Source: an uncultured Collinsella sp. (GTDB taxonomy: Bacteria > Actinomycetota > Coriobacteriia > Coriobacteriales > Coriobacteriaceae). From it: a stretch of DNA of 64,000 nucleotides. The position numbers and the translations under genes are program-made. Where the stretch lies: NCBI GenBank assembly GCA_900754525.1, contig CAAEDE010000005.1, positions 9,757 through 73,756 on the forward strand, given 5' to 3'. Under the pieces are notes generated by a model. The model searched no databases, had not been told where the DNA came from, and saw nothing but the letters and a program-made list of their open reading frames with translations. The number at the start of each line of letters is the position of its first letter. Within the stretch, counting starts at the first letter, position 1. Positions 1 to 7,097 of this stretch are shown piece by piece.

Positions 1-70
1 CTTAGTTTTTGACGAGAAACCGATGCCGAAGATAGCTCTATTTCAGGGCGTTAACGAGTCCTCGAGACAC

Positions 71-102
71 AAAAAGGCCCGAACCAATACGGTCCGGGCC
101 TT
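71..102 (-). terminator. Rho-independent terminator of the rubrerythrin gene
   Basis: An 8-bp stem (AAGGCCCG at 74-81 with CGGGCCTT at 95-102) is followed, on the minus strand, by a run of T (the A run at 71-75 on the plus strand). It sits 34 bases past the rubrerythrin stop codon. Bases 1-70 to its left hold nothing I can assign. Confidence 0.8.
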
Positions 103-135
103 ATCGAGCTAAAGATTATCTCTCAGGCGGTTGGC

Positions 136-696
136 TTAGCCAAAGTAGCGCTTGAGCAGGCCGGCGAAAGCCTTGCCGTGGCGAGCCTCGTCGCGAGCCA
201 TCTCGTGCACGGTGTCGTGGATGGCATCAAGGCCAGCGGCCTTGGCGCGCTTGGCAAGATCGGTCTTGCCGGCGGTTGCGCCGTTCTCGGCCTCAACGCG
301 CATCTCGAGGTTCTTCTTGGTGGAGTCGGTCACGACCTCGCCCAGGAGCTCGGCGAACTTGGCGGCGTGCTCGGCCTCCTCGTGGGCAGCCTTCTCCCAG
401 TACAGGCCGATCTCGGGATAACCCTCGCGATGAGCGACGCGAGCCATGGCCAGGTACATACCGACCTCAGAGCACTCGCCCTCAAAGTTGGCGCGCAGGT
501 CGGCAACGATGTCCTCGGAGACGCCTTCCATCTTGGCGACGCCCACGACGTGCTCGGCAGCCCACTCGAGCTGACCCTCCTCCTGCTTCAGGAAGCGAGA
601 ACCGGGAACGCCGCACTGGGGGCACTTGAAGTCCTCGGGCAGCTGGTCGCCGTCGAACTCTTCCACATAACCGCAAACGGGGCAAACAAACTTCAT
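136..696 (-). CDS. Reverse rubrerythrin (N-terminal rubredoxin domain)
   Basis: A 186-residue non-haem iron peroxidase that reduces hydrogen peroxide in the cytoplasm of anaerobes. The rubredoxin-like iron centre is at the N-terminus (C5, C8, C25, C28, in CPVCGY and CPQCGV), the reverse of classical rubrerythrin, followed by a four-helix diiron domain with the paired ExxH motifs EAEHAAKF and DEARHGKAF. This order matches the clostridial reverse rubrerythrins. The reading frame stays open upstream, but the ATG at 696 begins the CPVCGY domain and has AAAGGA 8 bases before it, so I start there. It is monocistronic, with its own promoter and terminator. Oxidative-stress control is likely for this family, but I see no clear PerR box. 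Confidence 0.93.
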   Translation of the reverse strand: MKFVCPVCGYVEEFDGDQLPEDFKCPQCGVPGSRFLKQEEGQLEWAAEHVVGVAKMEGVSEDIVADLRANFEGECSEVGMYLAMARVAHREGYPEIGLYWEKAAHEEAEHAAKFAELLGEVVTDSTKKNLEMRVEAENGATAGKTDLAKRAKAAGLDAIHDTVHEMARDEARHGKAFAGLLKRYFG

Positions 697-773
697 GATT
701 CGATCCTTTCGATCGATGGCGATTGTGCGCTCGTCCGGTCCCGTAAGGGCCCTCTCCGGACGTGCGTCTTGAC

Positions 774-808
774 GAGTTCTATTATCCATAAATGCAACCA
801 AATGTGAA
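774..808 (-). promoter_or_regulatory. Probable sigma70 promoter for rubrerythrin
   Basis: On the minus strand TTCACA (plus 803-808) and GATAAT (plus 781-786) are separated by 16 bases, each one mismatch from consensus. Transcription would begin near 774, giving an untranslated leader of about 78 bases. Confidence 0.5.
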
Positions 809-952
809 GCCTATTAGGAATGATTTTTAATGAAACAATTTTGAGATATGAAGATGTTGATTGATTAACGGTTTGCAAGTCATATACGGACGCTGCTGAG
901 TACAATCGGGCGAGCAAATGTTGACCTATCAACAAATGAGGGAGCCTCCTTT

Positions 953-2173
953 ATGCATCTAGCCCGTCGTGCCTGGTGCCGAACATATCAGACGGTTTTT
1001 CGCATTGCATTGCCGATCCTGCCCTATACCGAGCCGCGCATTTTAGAGCATGCCGAGGATGTGCCCGCGGTGCTTCAAAAGCGCTCGATCCAGAAGGTCC
1101 TTATCGTGACGGATCCCGGCATTGCCCGTCTGGGGCTCACGGCACCGCTCGAGACGGCGCTCGCATCCAGGGGGATTGGCGTTACGGTCTATGCCGAAAC
1201 GCGTGCGAACCCTACGGTCTCGAATGTGGAGGAAGCGGCGTCCCTGTACCGAGAGAGCGCCTGCCGGGCCATTATCGGCTTTGGCGGAGGATCGGCCATG
1301 GACTGCGCCAAGGGCGTGGGCGCACGCATTGCGCAGCCAAACAAGCCCATCAACAAGATGCGCGGCCTGCTGCGGATTCATCGTCGCCTGCCGCTGCTCA
1401 TCGCCGTTCCCACTACCGCCGGTACGGGAAGCGAAGTCACGCTTGCGGCGGTAATTACCGATGACGAGACGCACTACAAATACCCCATTAACGACTTTGT
1501 GCTCATCCCGCGTTTTGCAGTCCACGACTCCGAGTTTACGCGCGGTCTACCCGCTTCCATTACGGGGCAGACGGGCATGGACGCCCTGACGCATGCTGTC
1601 GAGGCTTTTATCGGGCAAAGCACCACGCCCTATACGCGCAAGATGGCACGACAGGCGGTGCAGCTCATCCACGACAATTTGCTCGAGGCCTATGAGCATG
1701 GCGACAACATGCGTGCGCGTCGCAATATGCTTTCGGCGGCGTATAAGGCTGGTGTTGCCTTTACGCGCTCCTATGTTGGATATGTGCATGCCATCGCGCA
1801 CAGTCTGGGCGGCCGATACGGAATTCCGCACGGTTTGGCCAACGCGATCATCCTGCCGCATATGCTTCGCGCTTATGGCGAAGCTGCTACTCCTAAGCTC
1901 GCCGATCTCGCCCGCATGGCCGGCATCGCGCCGGTTAACGCGCAGGACAGCCTGGCGGCCGAGGCCTTTATCGATTGGGTCGATCGAATGAACGCCGCCT
2001 TGGACATTCCCAAATATGTGACGGGCATTCGCCGCTCCGACATTCCGCAGATGGCGGCGCATGCCGATGCCGAGGCCAATCCGCTGTACCCCGTTCCGCT
2101 TTTGATGGACCGTTTGGAGCTCGAGCGTATGTACGAGGTCGTCGCGGGTGGTATGTTTGAGGACGAGAACTAG
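953..2173 (+). CDS. Iron-containing (group III) alcohol dehydrogenase
   Basis: A 406-residue NAD(P)-dependent dehydrogenase of the FucO/AdhB family, interconverting an alcohol and an aldehyde. GGGSAMD (111-117) is the nucleotide-binding signature. The metal ligands expected for the family are D210 and H214 (in GMDALTHAVEAF), H279 (VHAIAHSLGG) and H293 (PHGLANA). GAGGGAG lies 12 bases before the ATG; the first 20 or so residues precede the usual family start, so an internal start is possible. An aldehyde dehydrogenase gene begins 9 bases downstream, so the pair probably shuttles alcohol, aldehyde and acid in fermentation. The exact substrate cannot be read from sequence. Confidence 0.9.
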   Translation: MHLARRAWCRTYQTVFRIALPILPYTEPRILEHAEDVPAVLQKRSIQKVLIVTDPGIARLGLTAPLETALASRGIGVTVYAETRANPTVSNVEEAASLYRESACRAIIGFGGGSAMDCAKGVGARIAQPNKPINKMRGLLRIHRRLPLLIAVPTTAGTGSEVTLAAVITDDETHYKYPINDFVLIPRFAVHDSEFTRGLPASITGQTGMDALTHAVEAFIGQSTTPYTRKMARQAVQLIHDNLLEAYEHGDNMRARRNMLSAAYKAGVAFTRSYVGYVHAIAHSLGGRYGIPHGLANAIILPHMLRAYGEAATPKLADLARMAGIAPVNAQDSLAAEAFIDWVDRMNAALDIPKYVTGIRRSDIPQMAAHADAEANPLYPVPLLMDRLELERMYEVVAGGMFEDEN

Positions 2174-2182
2174 GAGGTTGCC

Positions 2183-3562
2183 ATGAACACCGAGGAAATT
2201 GCGCGCATCGTCGGCGATCAGCGCACCTACTTTAAGACGCACGCTACGTTTGATGTCGATGCTCGACGTCGCGCGCTCGTGAGTTTACGCGATGCGGTTC
2301 GTGCGCACGAGGCCGATATTGCCCATGCGCTCAAGACCGATTTGGGAAAGTCGCATGACGAGGCCTATATGTGCGAGATCGGCACGTCGCTTTCCGAGAT
2401 TCGTCATCAGATCGCTCGTGTGGCTCGATGGAGTCGTCCGCGACTGCGTCCGTGCGACCTTGCCAATGCCGTGAGCGTGTGCAAGACGCAAGCCGTGCCC
2501 TATGGCGTCACGCTCATCATGGCTCCGTGGAACTACCCGTTTTTGCTGACGCTCGAGCCGCTCGCCGGCGCGCTCGCCGCGGGTAACACCGTGGTCATCA
2601 AGCCGAGTGCCTATGCGCCGGCTTCGAGCGCGGTGCTCAGACAGATTTGCGAGGAAGCATTTGATCCGCGCCGGGTGACGGTCGTCGAAGGCGGGCGTGC
2701 CGAGAACGAGGTACTGCTCGATGAGTGCTGGGACAAGATCTTCTTTACCGGTAGCGTTTCGGTCGGCAAGCTCGTCATGGAGCGCGCAAGTAAAAACCTT
2801 ACGCCCGTGACGCTTGAGTTGGGCGGAAAGAGTCCCTGCATCGTGGATGCGACGGCAAACTTGAAGGTCGCGGCACGGCGTATCGCCTTTGGTAAATGGC
2901 TCAACGTGGGGCAGACCTGCGTGGCGCCCGACTACCTGCTGGTCGATACGCGCGTGCACGATGAACTGCTGGGCCTCATCAAGGAGGAGGTCCGTCGCAT
3001 GTTTGGCGAGCATCCGCTCGATAACGAGGATTACGGGCATATCGTCAATGCTAAGCATTTTGCGCGCGTGCGCGGGCTGATCGATCCCGATAAGGTCGTG
3101 CTGGGAGGCACGGCGCGCGAGTCGTCGCTCAAGATTGAGCCGACGATCCTAGACGGCGTGACCCCCGATGACGCCGTGATGCAGGAGGAGATCTTCGGTC
3201 CCATCTTGCCGGTGCTGACGTTTGAGAGCCTAGACGAGGCCGAAGCGTTTATTACGGATCGTCCGACGCCGCTGGCCCTGTATATCTTTAGTCAGGATCG
3301 CGCAGCTCAGCAGCGCTTCGTGCGTTACGTGCCATTTGGCGGTGGCTGTGTCAACGACACGATCATGCACTTGGCTACGAGCCATATGGGCTTTGGCGGC
3401 ATGGGCGCGAGCGGTATGGGGCAGTACCATGGACGCGAGAGCTTCGATACGTTTAGCCACAAGAAGAGTATCGTGAACAAGGCAACCTGGCTGGACGTGC
3501 CGTTTCGGTATGCGCCCTACGCAAGCTGGAAGCACAAGTTCGTGCGCATGTTTGTGCATTAG
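2183..3562 (+). CDS. NAD(P)-dependent aldehyde dehydrogenase
   Basis: A 459-residue member of the aldehyde dehydrogenase superfamily, closest in style to the class 3 group (short, no long N-terminal arm). The active site is complete: N116 in PWNYP, general base E212 in LELGGKSP and nucleophile C246 in GQTCVAPD. It oxidises an aldehyde to an acid, or runs in reverse. AGGAGG precedes the ATG by 6 bases, 9 bases after the alcohol dehydrogenase stop, so the two are almost certainly co-transcribed. The C-terminus is rich in basic and aromatic residues (KHKFVRMF), which in class 3 relatives can contact membrane; that is only a suggestion here. Confidence 0.9.
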   Translation: MNTEEIARIVGDQRTYFKTHATFDVDARRRALVSLRDAVRAHEADIAHALKTDLGKSHDEAYMCEIGTSLSEIRHQIARVARWSRPRLRPCDLANAVSVCKTQAVPYGVTLIMAPWNYPFLLTLEPLAGALAAGNTVVIKPSAYAPASSAVLRQICEEAFDPRRVTVVEGGRAENEVLLDECWDKIFFTGSVSVGKLVMERASKNLTPVTLELGGKSPCIVDATANLKVAARRIAFGKWLNVGQTCVAPDYLLVDTRVHDELLGLIKEEVRRMFGEHPLDNEDYGHIVNAKHFARVRGLIDPDKVVLGGTARESSLKIEPTILDGVTPDDAVMQEEIFGPILPVLTFESLDEAEAFITDRPTPLALYIFSQDRAAQQRFVRYVPFGGGCVNDTIMHLATSHMGFGGMGASGMGQYHGRESFDTFSHKKSIVNKATWLDVPFRYAPYASWKHKFVRMFVH

Positions 3563-3568
3563 AAAAGG

Positions 3569-3603
3569 GCGCAGGTAATACGAACAAGTGTTCCTATTAC
3601 CTG
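3569..3603. other. Long intergenic hairpin after the dehydrogenase operon
   Basis: GCAGGTAATA and TATTACCTGC form a 10-bp stem that continues, after one C-C mismatch, with GAAC/GTTC around an AAGT loop. It is flanked by AAAAGGGC on one side and ATTTTGCG on the other, so it could end the dehydrogenase transcript, although the T run is weak. Confidence 0.45.
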
Positions 3604-3667
3604 CATTTTGCGTTAGACTACTGTTATGGAGCACGGATGGGCCAACTCCCTTTAGAAGGGATTTGGT

Positions 3668-3751
3668 ATGAACGTAAGCGATGTTATTTCGTTGTTGGCG
3701 TTGTTGATTGCGGCTATCGAACTCGGTCTGTTTATCGGCCGAATGAAATAG
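3668..3751 (+). CDS. 27-residue hydrophobic peptide, candidate type I toxin
   Basis: ATG at 3668 is preceded by GAAGGG with a 7-base gap, a good ribosome binding site, in a stretch with no other gene. The peptide starts MNVSDVISLLALLIAAIELG, so it is one membrane helix (about residues 6-23), and it ends in a short basic tail (GRMK). Size, single helix and basic tail match the small membrane toxins of Gram-positive type I systems (holin-like toxin, TxpA/BsrG and Fst groups). Directly after the stop come two GC-rich hairpins, and a convergent promoter lies on the other strand, the usual architecture of those loci. I recognise the style rather than a specific family member; a harmless small membrane protein is the alternative. 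Confidence 0.55.
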   Translation: MNVSDVISLLALLIAAIELGLFIGRMK

Positions 3752-3875
3752 CCGCCCCCGCGTAAGCGAAGACGGCCACTTCTCACGATGAAAACGTGTA
3801 TCGGAGTTGGCAAGACCCGCGGCAACGGGTGCCATCCGTGTTCCTATCTTATCTGCAAGCGTTCTGTCGCGCAAG
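3752..3875 (-). ncRNA. Candidate antisense RNA (antitoxin) overlapping the toxin 3' end
   Basis: On the minus strand TTGCGC (plus 3869-3874) and TAAGAT (plus 3846-3851) are separated by exactly 17 bases. A transcript starting near 3839 would run toward the small hydrophobic ORF through two hairpins (ACCCG/CGGGT near 3808-3826 and GCCG/CGGC near 3752-3775) and could end at the second, which is followed by TATTTCATT. The overlap with the toxin 3' region would be about 90-100 bases. This is inference from promoter and hairpin placement. Confidence 0.35.
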
Positions 3876-3987
3876 CGTTGAGGCAACTGGGCGAAAGGCG
3901 CGGGTGGGGCGAATTTGTGTCCGCACGGGCCCGTAAGCTTCTCAGTACGGTTAAACGCCGATTTATCCGGCTGTTAGAGGAGCTGCC

Positions 3988-4314
3988 ATGTACGAGCCTT
4001 CACGTGTGCTTCTGTCGTTTCATATTGCAGGATTTCAATATGCCGACGGCGCTTTGGTCCTAGGCGATATTAAAGCGGGCGATAAGCTGACGCTGTGTGC
4101 CGAGCGCGATAATCCCCATGACCCCGAGGCAGTTGCGATCTACTACGGCAACACCAAGCTCGGTTATGTTCCGGGAAACGAGGTCGGCCCGCTGTCCTTG
4201 ATGATGTATTACGGCCACGAGGACGTATTTGAGGCGCGCGTGCAGCAGGTTGCCCCCGAGCGTAGCCCGTGGCACCAGGTGCGCGTTGGCCTCTATGTGG
4301 TGGATGCCCGCTAG
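3988..4314 (+). CDS. HIRAN-domain protein
   Basis: A 108-residue protein that is essentially one HIRAN domain: FHIAGFQYADGA, then AGDKLTLCAERDNPHDPEAV, then KLGYVPGNEV. HIRAN domains bind single-stranded DNA 3' ends when fused to helicases such as HLTF; stand-alone bacterial copies have no assigned job. GAGGAG lies 6 bases before the ATG. It is the first of three short same-strand genes (HIRAN, small charged protein, phosphoesterase) with small gaps, so they may be co-transcribed. A nucleic-acid role for the cluster is inference. Confidence 0.75.
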   Translation: MYEPSRVLLSFHIAGFQYADGALVLGDIKAGDKLTLCAERDNPHDPEAVAIYYGNTKLGYVPGNEVGPLSLMMYYGHEDVFEARVQQVAPERSPWHQVRVGLYVVDAR

Positions 4315-4331
4315 TCGGTAAGGGGGCTGCC

Positions 4332-4511
4332 ATGTTTGATGACGATGACCTGTTCGATTTGACAGATGATCCGTTTGAGTGGGATATGCTGCTCGACGAT
4401 GATGAGCTGGAGCAGGATCGTAAGAAGCGGCAGGACAAGAACGCCCAGGGTGACGCGTCGAAAAAGAAAGACAAACGCCGCCGAGGTCTGTTCGGCGGGC
4501 TCTTTGGCTAA
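4332..4511 (+). CDS. 59-residue acidic/basic bipolar protein
   Basis: I recognise no family. The first half is strongly acidic (FDDDDLFDLTDDPFEWDMLL), the second strongly basic (KKKDKRRR), and it ends in the hydrophobic repeat GLFGGLFG. An ATG at 4332 with GGGGG 5 bases upstream defines the start; an open frame from 4269 overlaps the HIRAN gene and lacks a binding site. It lies 17 bases after the HIRAN gene. It could be a small adaptor with a membrane-touching C-terminus, but that is only a reading of composition. Confidence 0.6.
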   Translation: MFDDDDLFDLTDDPFEWDMLLDDDELEQDRKKRQDKNAQGDASKKKDKRRRGLFGGLFG

Positions 4512-4577
4512 CCGACGCGCCAAAGCGTCTGTATACTAGGCACGTGTTAGACACGTTGCGAAATGAGGGCATAGACG

Positions 4578-5123
4578 ATGATGTGGTTTACCGCCGATCT
4601 GCACCTGGGCGATACGAATATCTTGCACGACATGGACCGGCCGTTTGACTCGGTCGAGGAGATGAACCGCAAGGTCATCGATGCCATCAATGAGTGCGTG
4701 GCTGTGGGTGACCGTCTCTACATTCTGGGTGACTTTACCTATCGTTTGCCCCTGGCGGAGGCGGTGCGCCTGCGCGAGCGTATTGCCTGCCAAAACGTGA
4801 CGCTCATACGGGGCAACCATGACGGTGACTGGGAAGATCCCGACGTACCGCAGATTTGGGAAGACGTGCGTGATTATCTGGAGATTGCTCCCGGCTATGC
4901 CAAGGGCCATCGCCTGGTTTTGAGCCATTACCCCATGCTCAGCTGGAATGGCAAGGCGCGCGGCGCCATCATGCTGCACGGGCATATCCACAGCAGGGGA
5001 GACCGCACCAACGCACGCAACCGCGATCGCGAGCGCCCCATTTTTCGCTACGATGTCGGCCTCGATGCCAACGATTACAAGCCCGTAAGCCGAGACCAAA
5101 TCCTCGGCTTCTTTGGACTGTAA
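4578..5123 (+). CDS. Calcineurin-like metallophosphoesterase
   Basis: A 181-residue two-metal phosphoesterase with the full motif set: D7 and H9 (TADLHLGD), GD at 51-52, GNHD at 79-82, SHYP at 116-119 and HGHIH at 134-138. The length and the DLHLGD opening are typical of small stand-alone bacterial phosphoesterases whose substrates are mostly unknown (nucleotides, cyclic nucleotides or phosphoproteins). GAGGGC precedes the start codon. No export signal, so it acts in the cytoplasm. It is last in the short cluster with the HIRAN protein, with a palindromic element just beyond its stop. Confidence 0.85.
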   Translation: MMWFTADLHLGDTNILHDMDRPFDSVEEMNRKVIDAINECVAVGDRLYILGDFTYRLPLAEAVRLRERIACQNVTLIRGNHDGDWEDPDVPQIWEDVRDYLEIAPGYAKGHRLVLSHYPMLSWNGKARGAIMLHGHIHSRGDRTNARNRDRERPIFRYDVGLDANDYKPVSRDQILGFFGL

Positions 5124-5128
5124 TTCTT

Positions 5129-5167
5129 GAACCACCACAAAGGGGACAGGCACCTTTGTGGTGGTTC
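5129..5167. repeat. Perfect 15-bp palindrome, REP-like element or terminator
   Basis: GAACCACCACAAAGG (5129-5143) pairs perfectly with CCTTTGTGGTGGTTC (5153-5167) around the loop GGACAGGCA. There is no T run, so it is a poor intrinsic terminator. Another palindrome at 19247-19283 also carries an AAAGGGACAGG core, which points to a dispersed element family. Confidence 0.6.
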
Positions 5168-5260
5168 TGGCGCCGTTGCCATTATGGCGGCGGCGCTTTT
5201 TTGTCCGTGCGGCGCGGTAGAGTGTAGGCGGTTGAAATTTGCGTCCATCGAGGAGCTGCT

Positions 5261-7018
5261 ATGAACGAGATCAAGTGCCCGCATTGTGGCGAAGTATTTA
5301 AGGTCGATGCATCCGGCTATGCGGATATCGTCAAGCAGGTGCGCGATGCCGAGTTTTCGCGCGACCTGGACGAGCGTGTGAAGGCAGTTCAGCGCGAGGG
5401 CGAGCAGGCGCTGGAGCTTGAGCGCTCGCGTTCGACGGCTGCCTTGCAAAAGGCGGAGTCTCAGCGCAATGCTCAGCTTGTCGAGCAGAAGAACGCTGCA
5501 GCTCAGCAGCTGGCACAAGAAGTCGCCAAGCGCGATGCCGAGCTTGCCGAGCTGCGCGCCAAGCTTGAGGGCGCTGCCGCAGAGCGTGAGAGCTCAAGCC
5601 AGCGCGCGGCGGTTGAGGCCCGTGCCGATGCTCAAAAGGAAAACGCCGAGCTTCAGCGCGAAATCGATAATTTGCGTGCGCAGTTGGGGCGCAAAGATGA
5701 TGAAGCCAGGCTTGCCGAGGCGGCGGCACGCAATGCTGCTCAAAACGACCTGTCCGCGCGCGACGCTCAGATTGCCGAGTTGCAGGCCAGGCTCGCCGCG
5801 GCGGACAAGGCCCAGGAGATGGCGCTTGCCGCTGCCGCGGCAGAGTCGCAGCGTGAGCTCGATGCCGCTCGCAGCGAGGCCGAGCGCGCGCTTACTGACT
5901 ATCGCGCGAAGGTGCAAGAGAAGTTTTCCGCCGCAAAGGCTCAGTCCGAGCAAGAGGCCGAGGGTCTGCGTGCCCAGCTGCGCGAGCAGGAACTGATGGC
6001 AAAAATGAACCTGTCAGAGGCGGTCGCCGCGGCAGAACGAGAGCGCGATGAGGCGCGTGCCAAACTGACGAGCGAGCTGGCGGTGCGCGATTCTCGCGAG
6101 GAGCAGGCCAAGGCTGCCCACGAGCTCGAGCTTGCACAGGCCAAGCGCGCGAGCGACGAGCTCATTCGCTATAAGGACGAAGAGATTGAGCGCCTGAAGG
6201 ACATGAAGGTGCGCCTGTCTACCAAGATGGTGGGCGAGTCGCTCGAGCAGCATTGCGAGACTGAGTTCAATCGCTTGCGTATGACGGCGTTTCCTAACGC
6301 GTACTTCGAGAAGGATAACGATGCGTCCGAGGGCACCAAGGGCGACTTTATCTTCCGCGAGTGCGACGCAAGCGGTAACGAGGTCATTTCGATTATGTTC
6401 GAGATGAAAAACGAGAACGATGAGACCGCAACCAAGCACAAGAACGAGGACTTCTTTAAGAAACTCGACCACGATCGCCGCCAAAAGGGCTGCGAGTACG
6501 CGGTGCTCTGCACGTTGCTCGAACCCGAGAGCGAGCTTTACAACGCCGGCATCGTGGACGTGAGCTATCGCTACGAGAAGATGTACGTGATTCGCCCACA
6601 GTTCTTTATTCCCATGATCACGCTTCTTCGCAACGCCGCCATGGGTTCGCTGCGCTATAAGCAGGAACTGGCGGAGTACAAACAGCAGAATATCGACGTC
6701 ACGAACTTCGAAGCCAAGATGGAAAAGTTCAAGGACGGCTTCTCGCGCAACTACAACCTGGCGAGCAAGCAGTTCGAGTCGGCGATCAAGGAGATCGATG
6801 CCGCCATTAAGCAGCTCGAGAAAACCAAGGACGACCTGCGTCGCAGTACCGAGAATCTGCGTCTGGCCCACAACAAGGCCGATGAGCTCACCATTCGCAA
6901 GCTCACGTGGGGCAACAAGACCATGAAGGTGGCGTTTGACGAGGCGCGCGGGGCTGCGACAGAGACAAACGATGAGCCAGCCGAGGCCGATTCGTATGAG
7001 GTCGAGGATGCCGAGTAG
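5261..7018 (+). CDS. DUF2130 coiled-coil protein
   Basis: A 585-residue cytoplasmic protein. It opens with a small metal-binding-like CPHCG (residues 5-9), followed by about 300 residues of Ala/Glu/Arg-rich coiled coil (roughly 25-320), a conserved globular DUF2130 region (about 325-470, KMVGESLEQHCETEFNRLR onward) and a second helical tail. In the globular part GDFIFRE and FEMKNEN reproduce the spaced D...ExK pattern of PD-(D/E)xK nuclease folds, and the overall plan (coiled coil plus nuclease-like fold) resembles RmuC. That makes a DNA-processing role plausible, but no substrate is known. GAGGAG precedes the ATG. It is a single gene ending at a strong hairpin. Confidence 0.75.
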   Translation: MNEIKCPHCGEVFKVDASGYADIVKQVRDAEFSRDLDERVKAVQREGEQALELERSRSTAALQKAESQRNAQLVEQKNAAAQQLAQEVAKRDAELAELRAKLEGAAAERESSSQRAAVEARADAQKENAELQREIDNLRAQLGRKDDEARLAEAAARNAAQNDLSARDAQIAELQARLAAADKAQEMALAAAAAESQRELDAARSEAERALTDYRAKVQEKFSAAKAQSEQEAEGLRAQLREQELMAKMNLSEAVAAAERERDEARAKLTSELAVRDSREEQAKAAHELELAQAKRASDELIRYKDEEIERLKDMKVRLSTKMVGESLEQHCETEFNRLRMTAFPNAYFEKDNDASEGTKGDFIFRECDASGNEVISIMFEMKNENDETATKHKNEDFFKKLDHDRRQKGCEYAVLCTLLEPESELYNAGIVDVSYRYEKMYVIRPQFFIPMITLLRNAAMGSLRYKQELAEYKQQNIDVTNFEAKMEKFKDGFSRNYNLASKQFESAIKEIDAAIKQLEKTKDDLRRSTENLRLAHNKADELTIRKLTWGNKTMKVAFDEARGAATETNDEPAEADSYEVEDAE

Positions 7019-7039
7019 GGCATAGCGGATAGTGCAAAA

Positions 7040-7073
7040 GTGGGGCCGCTGGCTATGTTGCCAGCGGCCCCAC
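7040..7073. terminator. Shared terminator between convergent genes
   Basis: A 14-bp perfect stem (GTGGGGCCGCTGGC / GCCAGCGGCCCCAC) with a 6-base loop lies between the convergent DUF2130 and DUF3516 helicase genes. The T runs on either side are short (CTTTTG on the minus strand, CCATTTCGTT on the plus), so termination efficiency is uncertain, but position and stability fit a bidirectional terminator. Confidence 0.65.
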
Positions 7074-7097
7074 TCCATTTCGTTCCAGTATGTTCGG

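Noticed and set aside
3788..4063. 91-codon frame before the HIRAN gene
   Set aside because: It overlaps the HIRAN gene start and the candidate antisense RNA promoter, has Cys/Arg-rich random composition and no good ribosome binding site.
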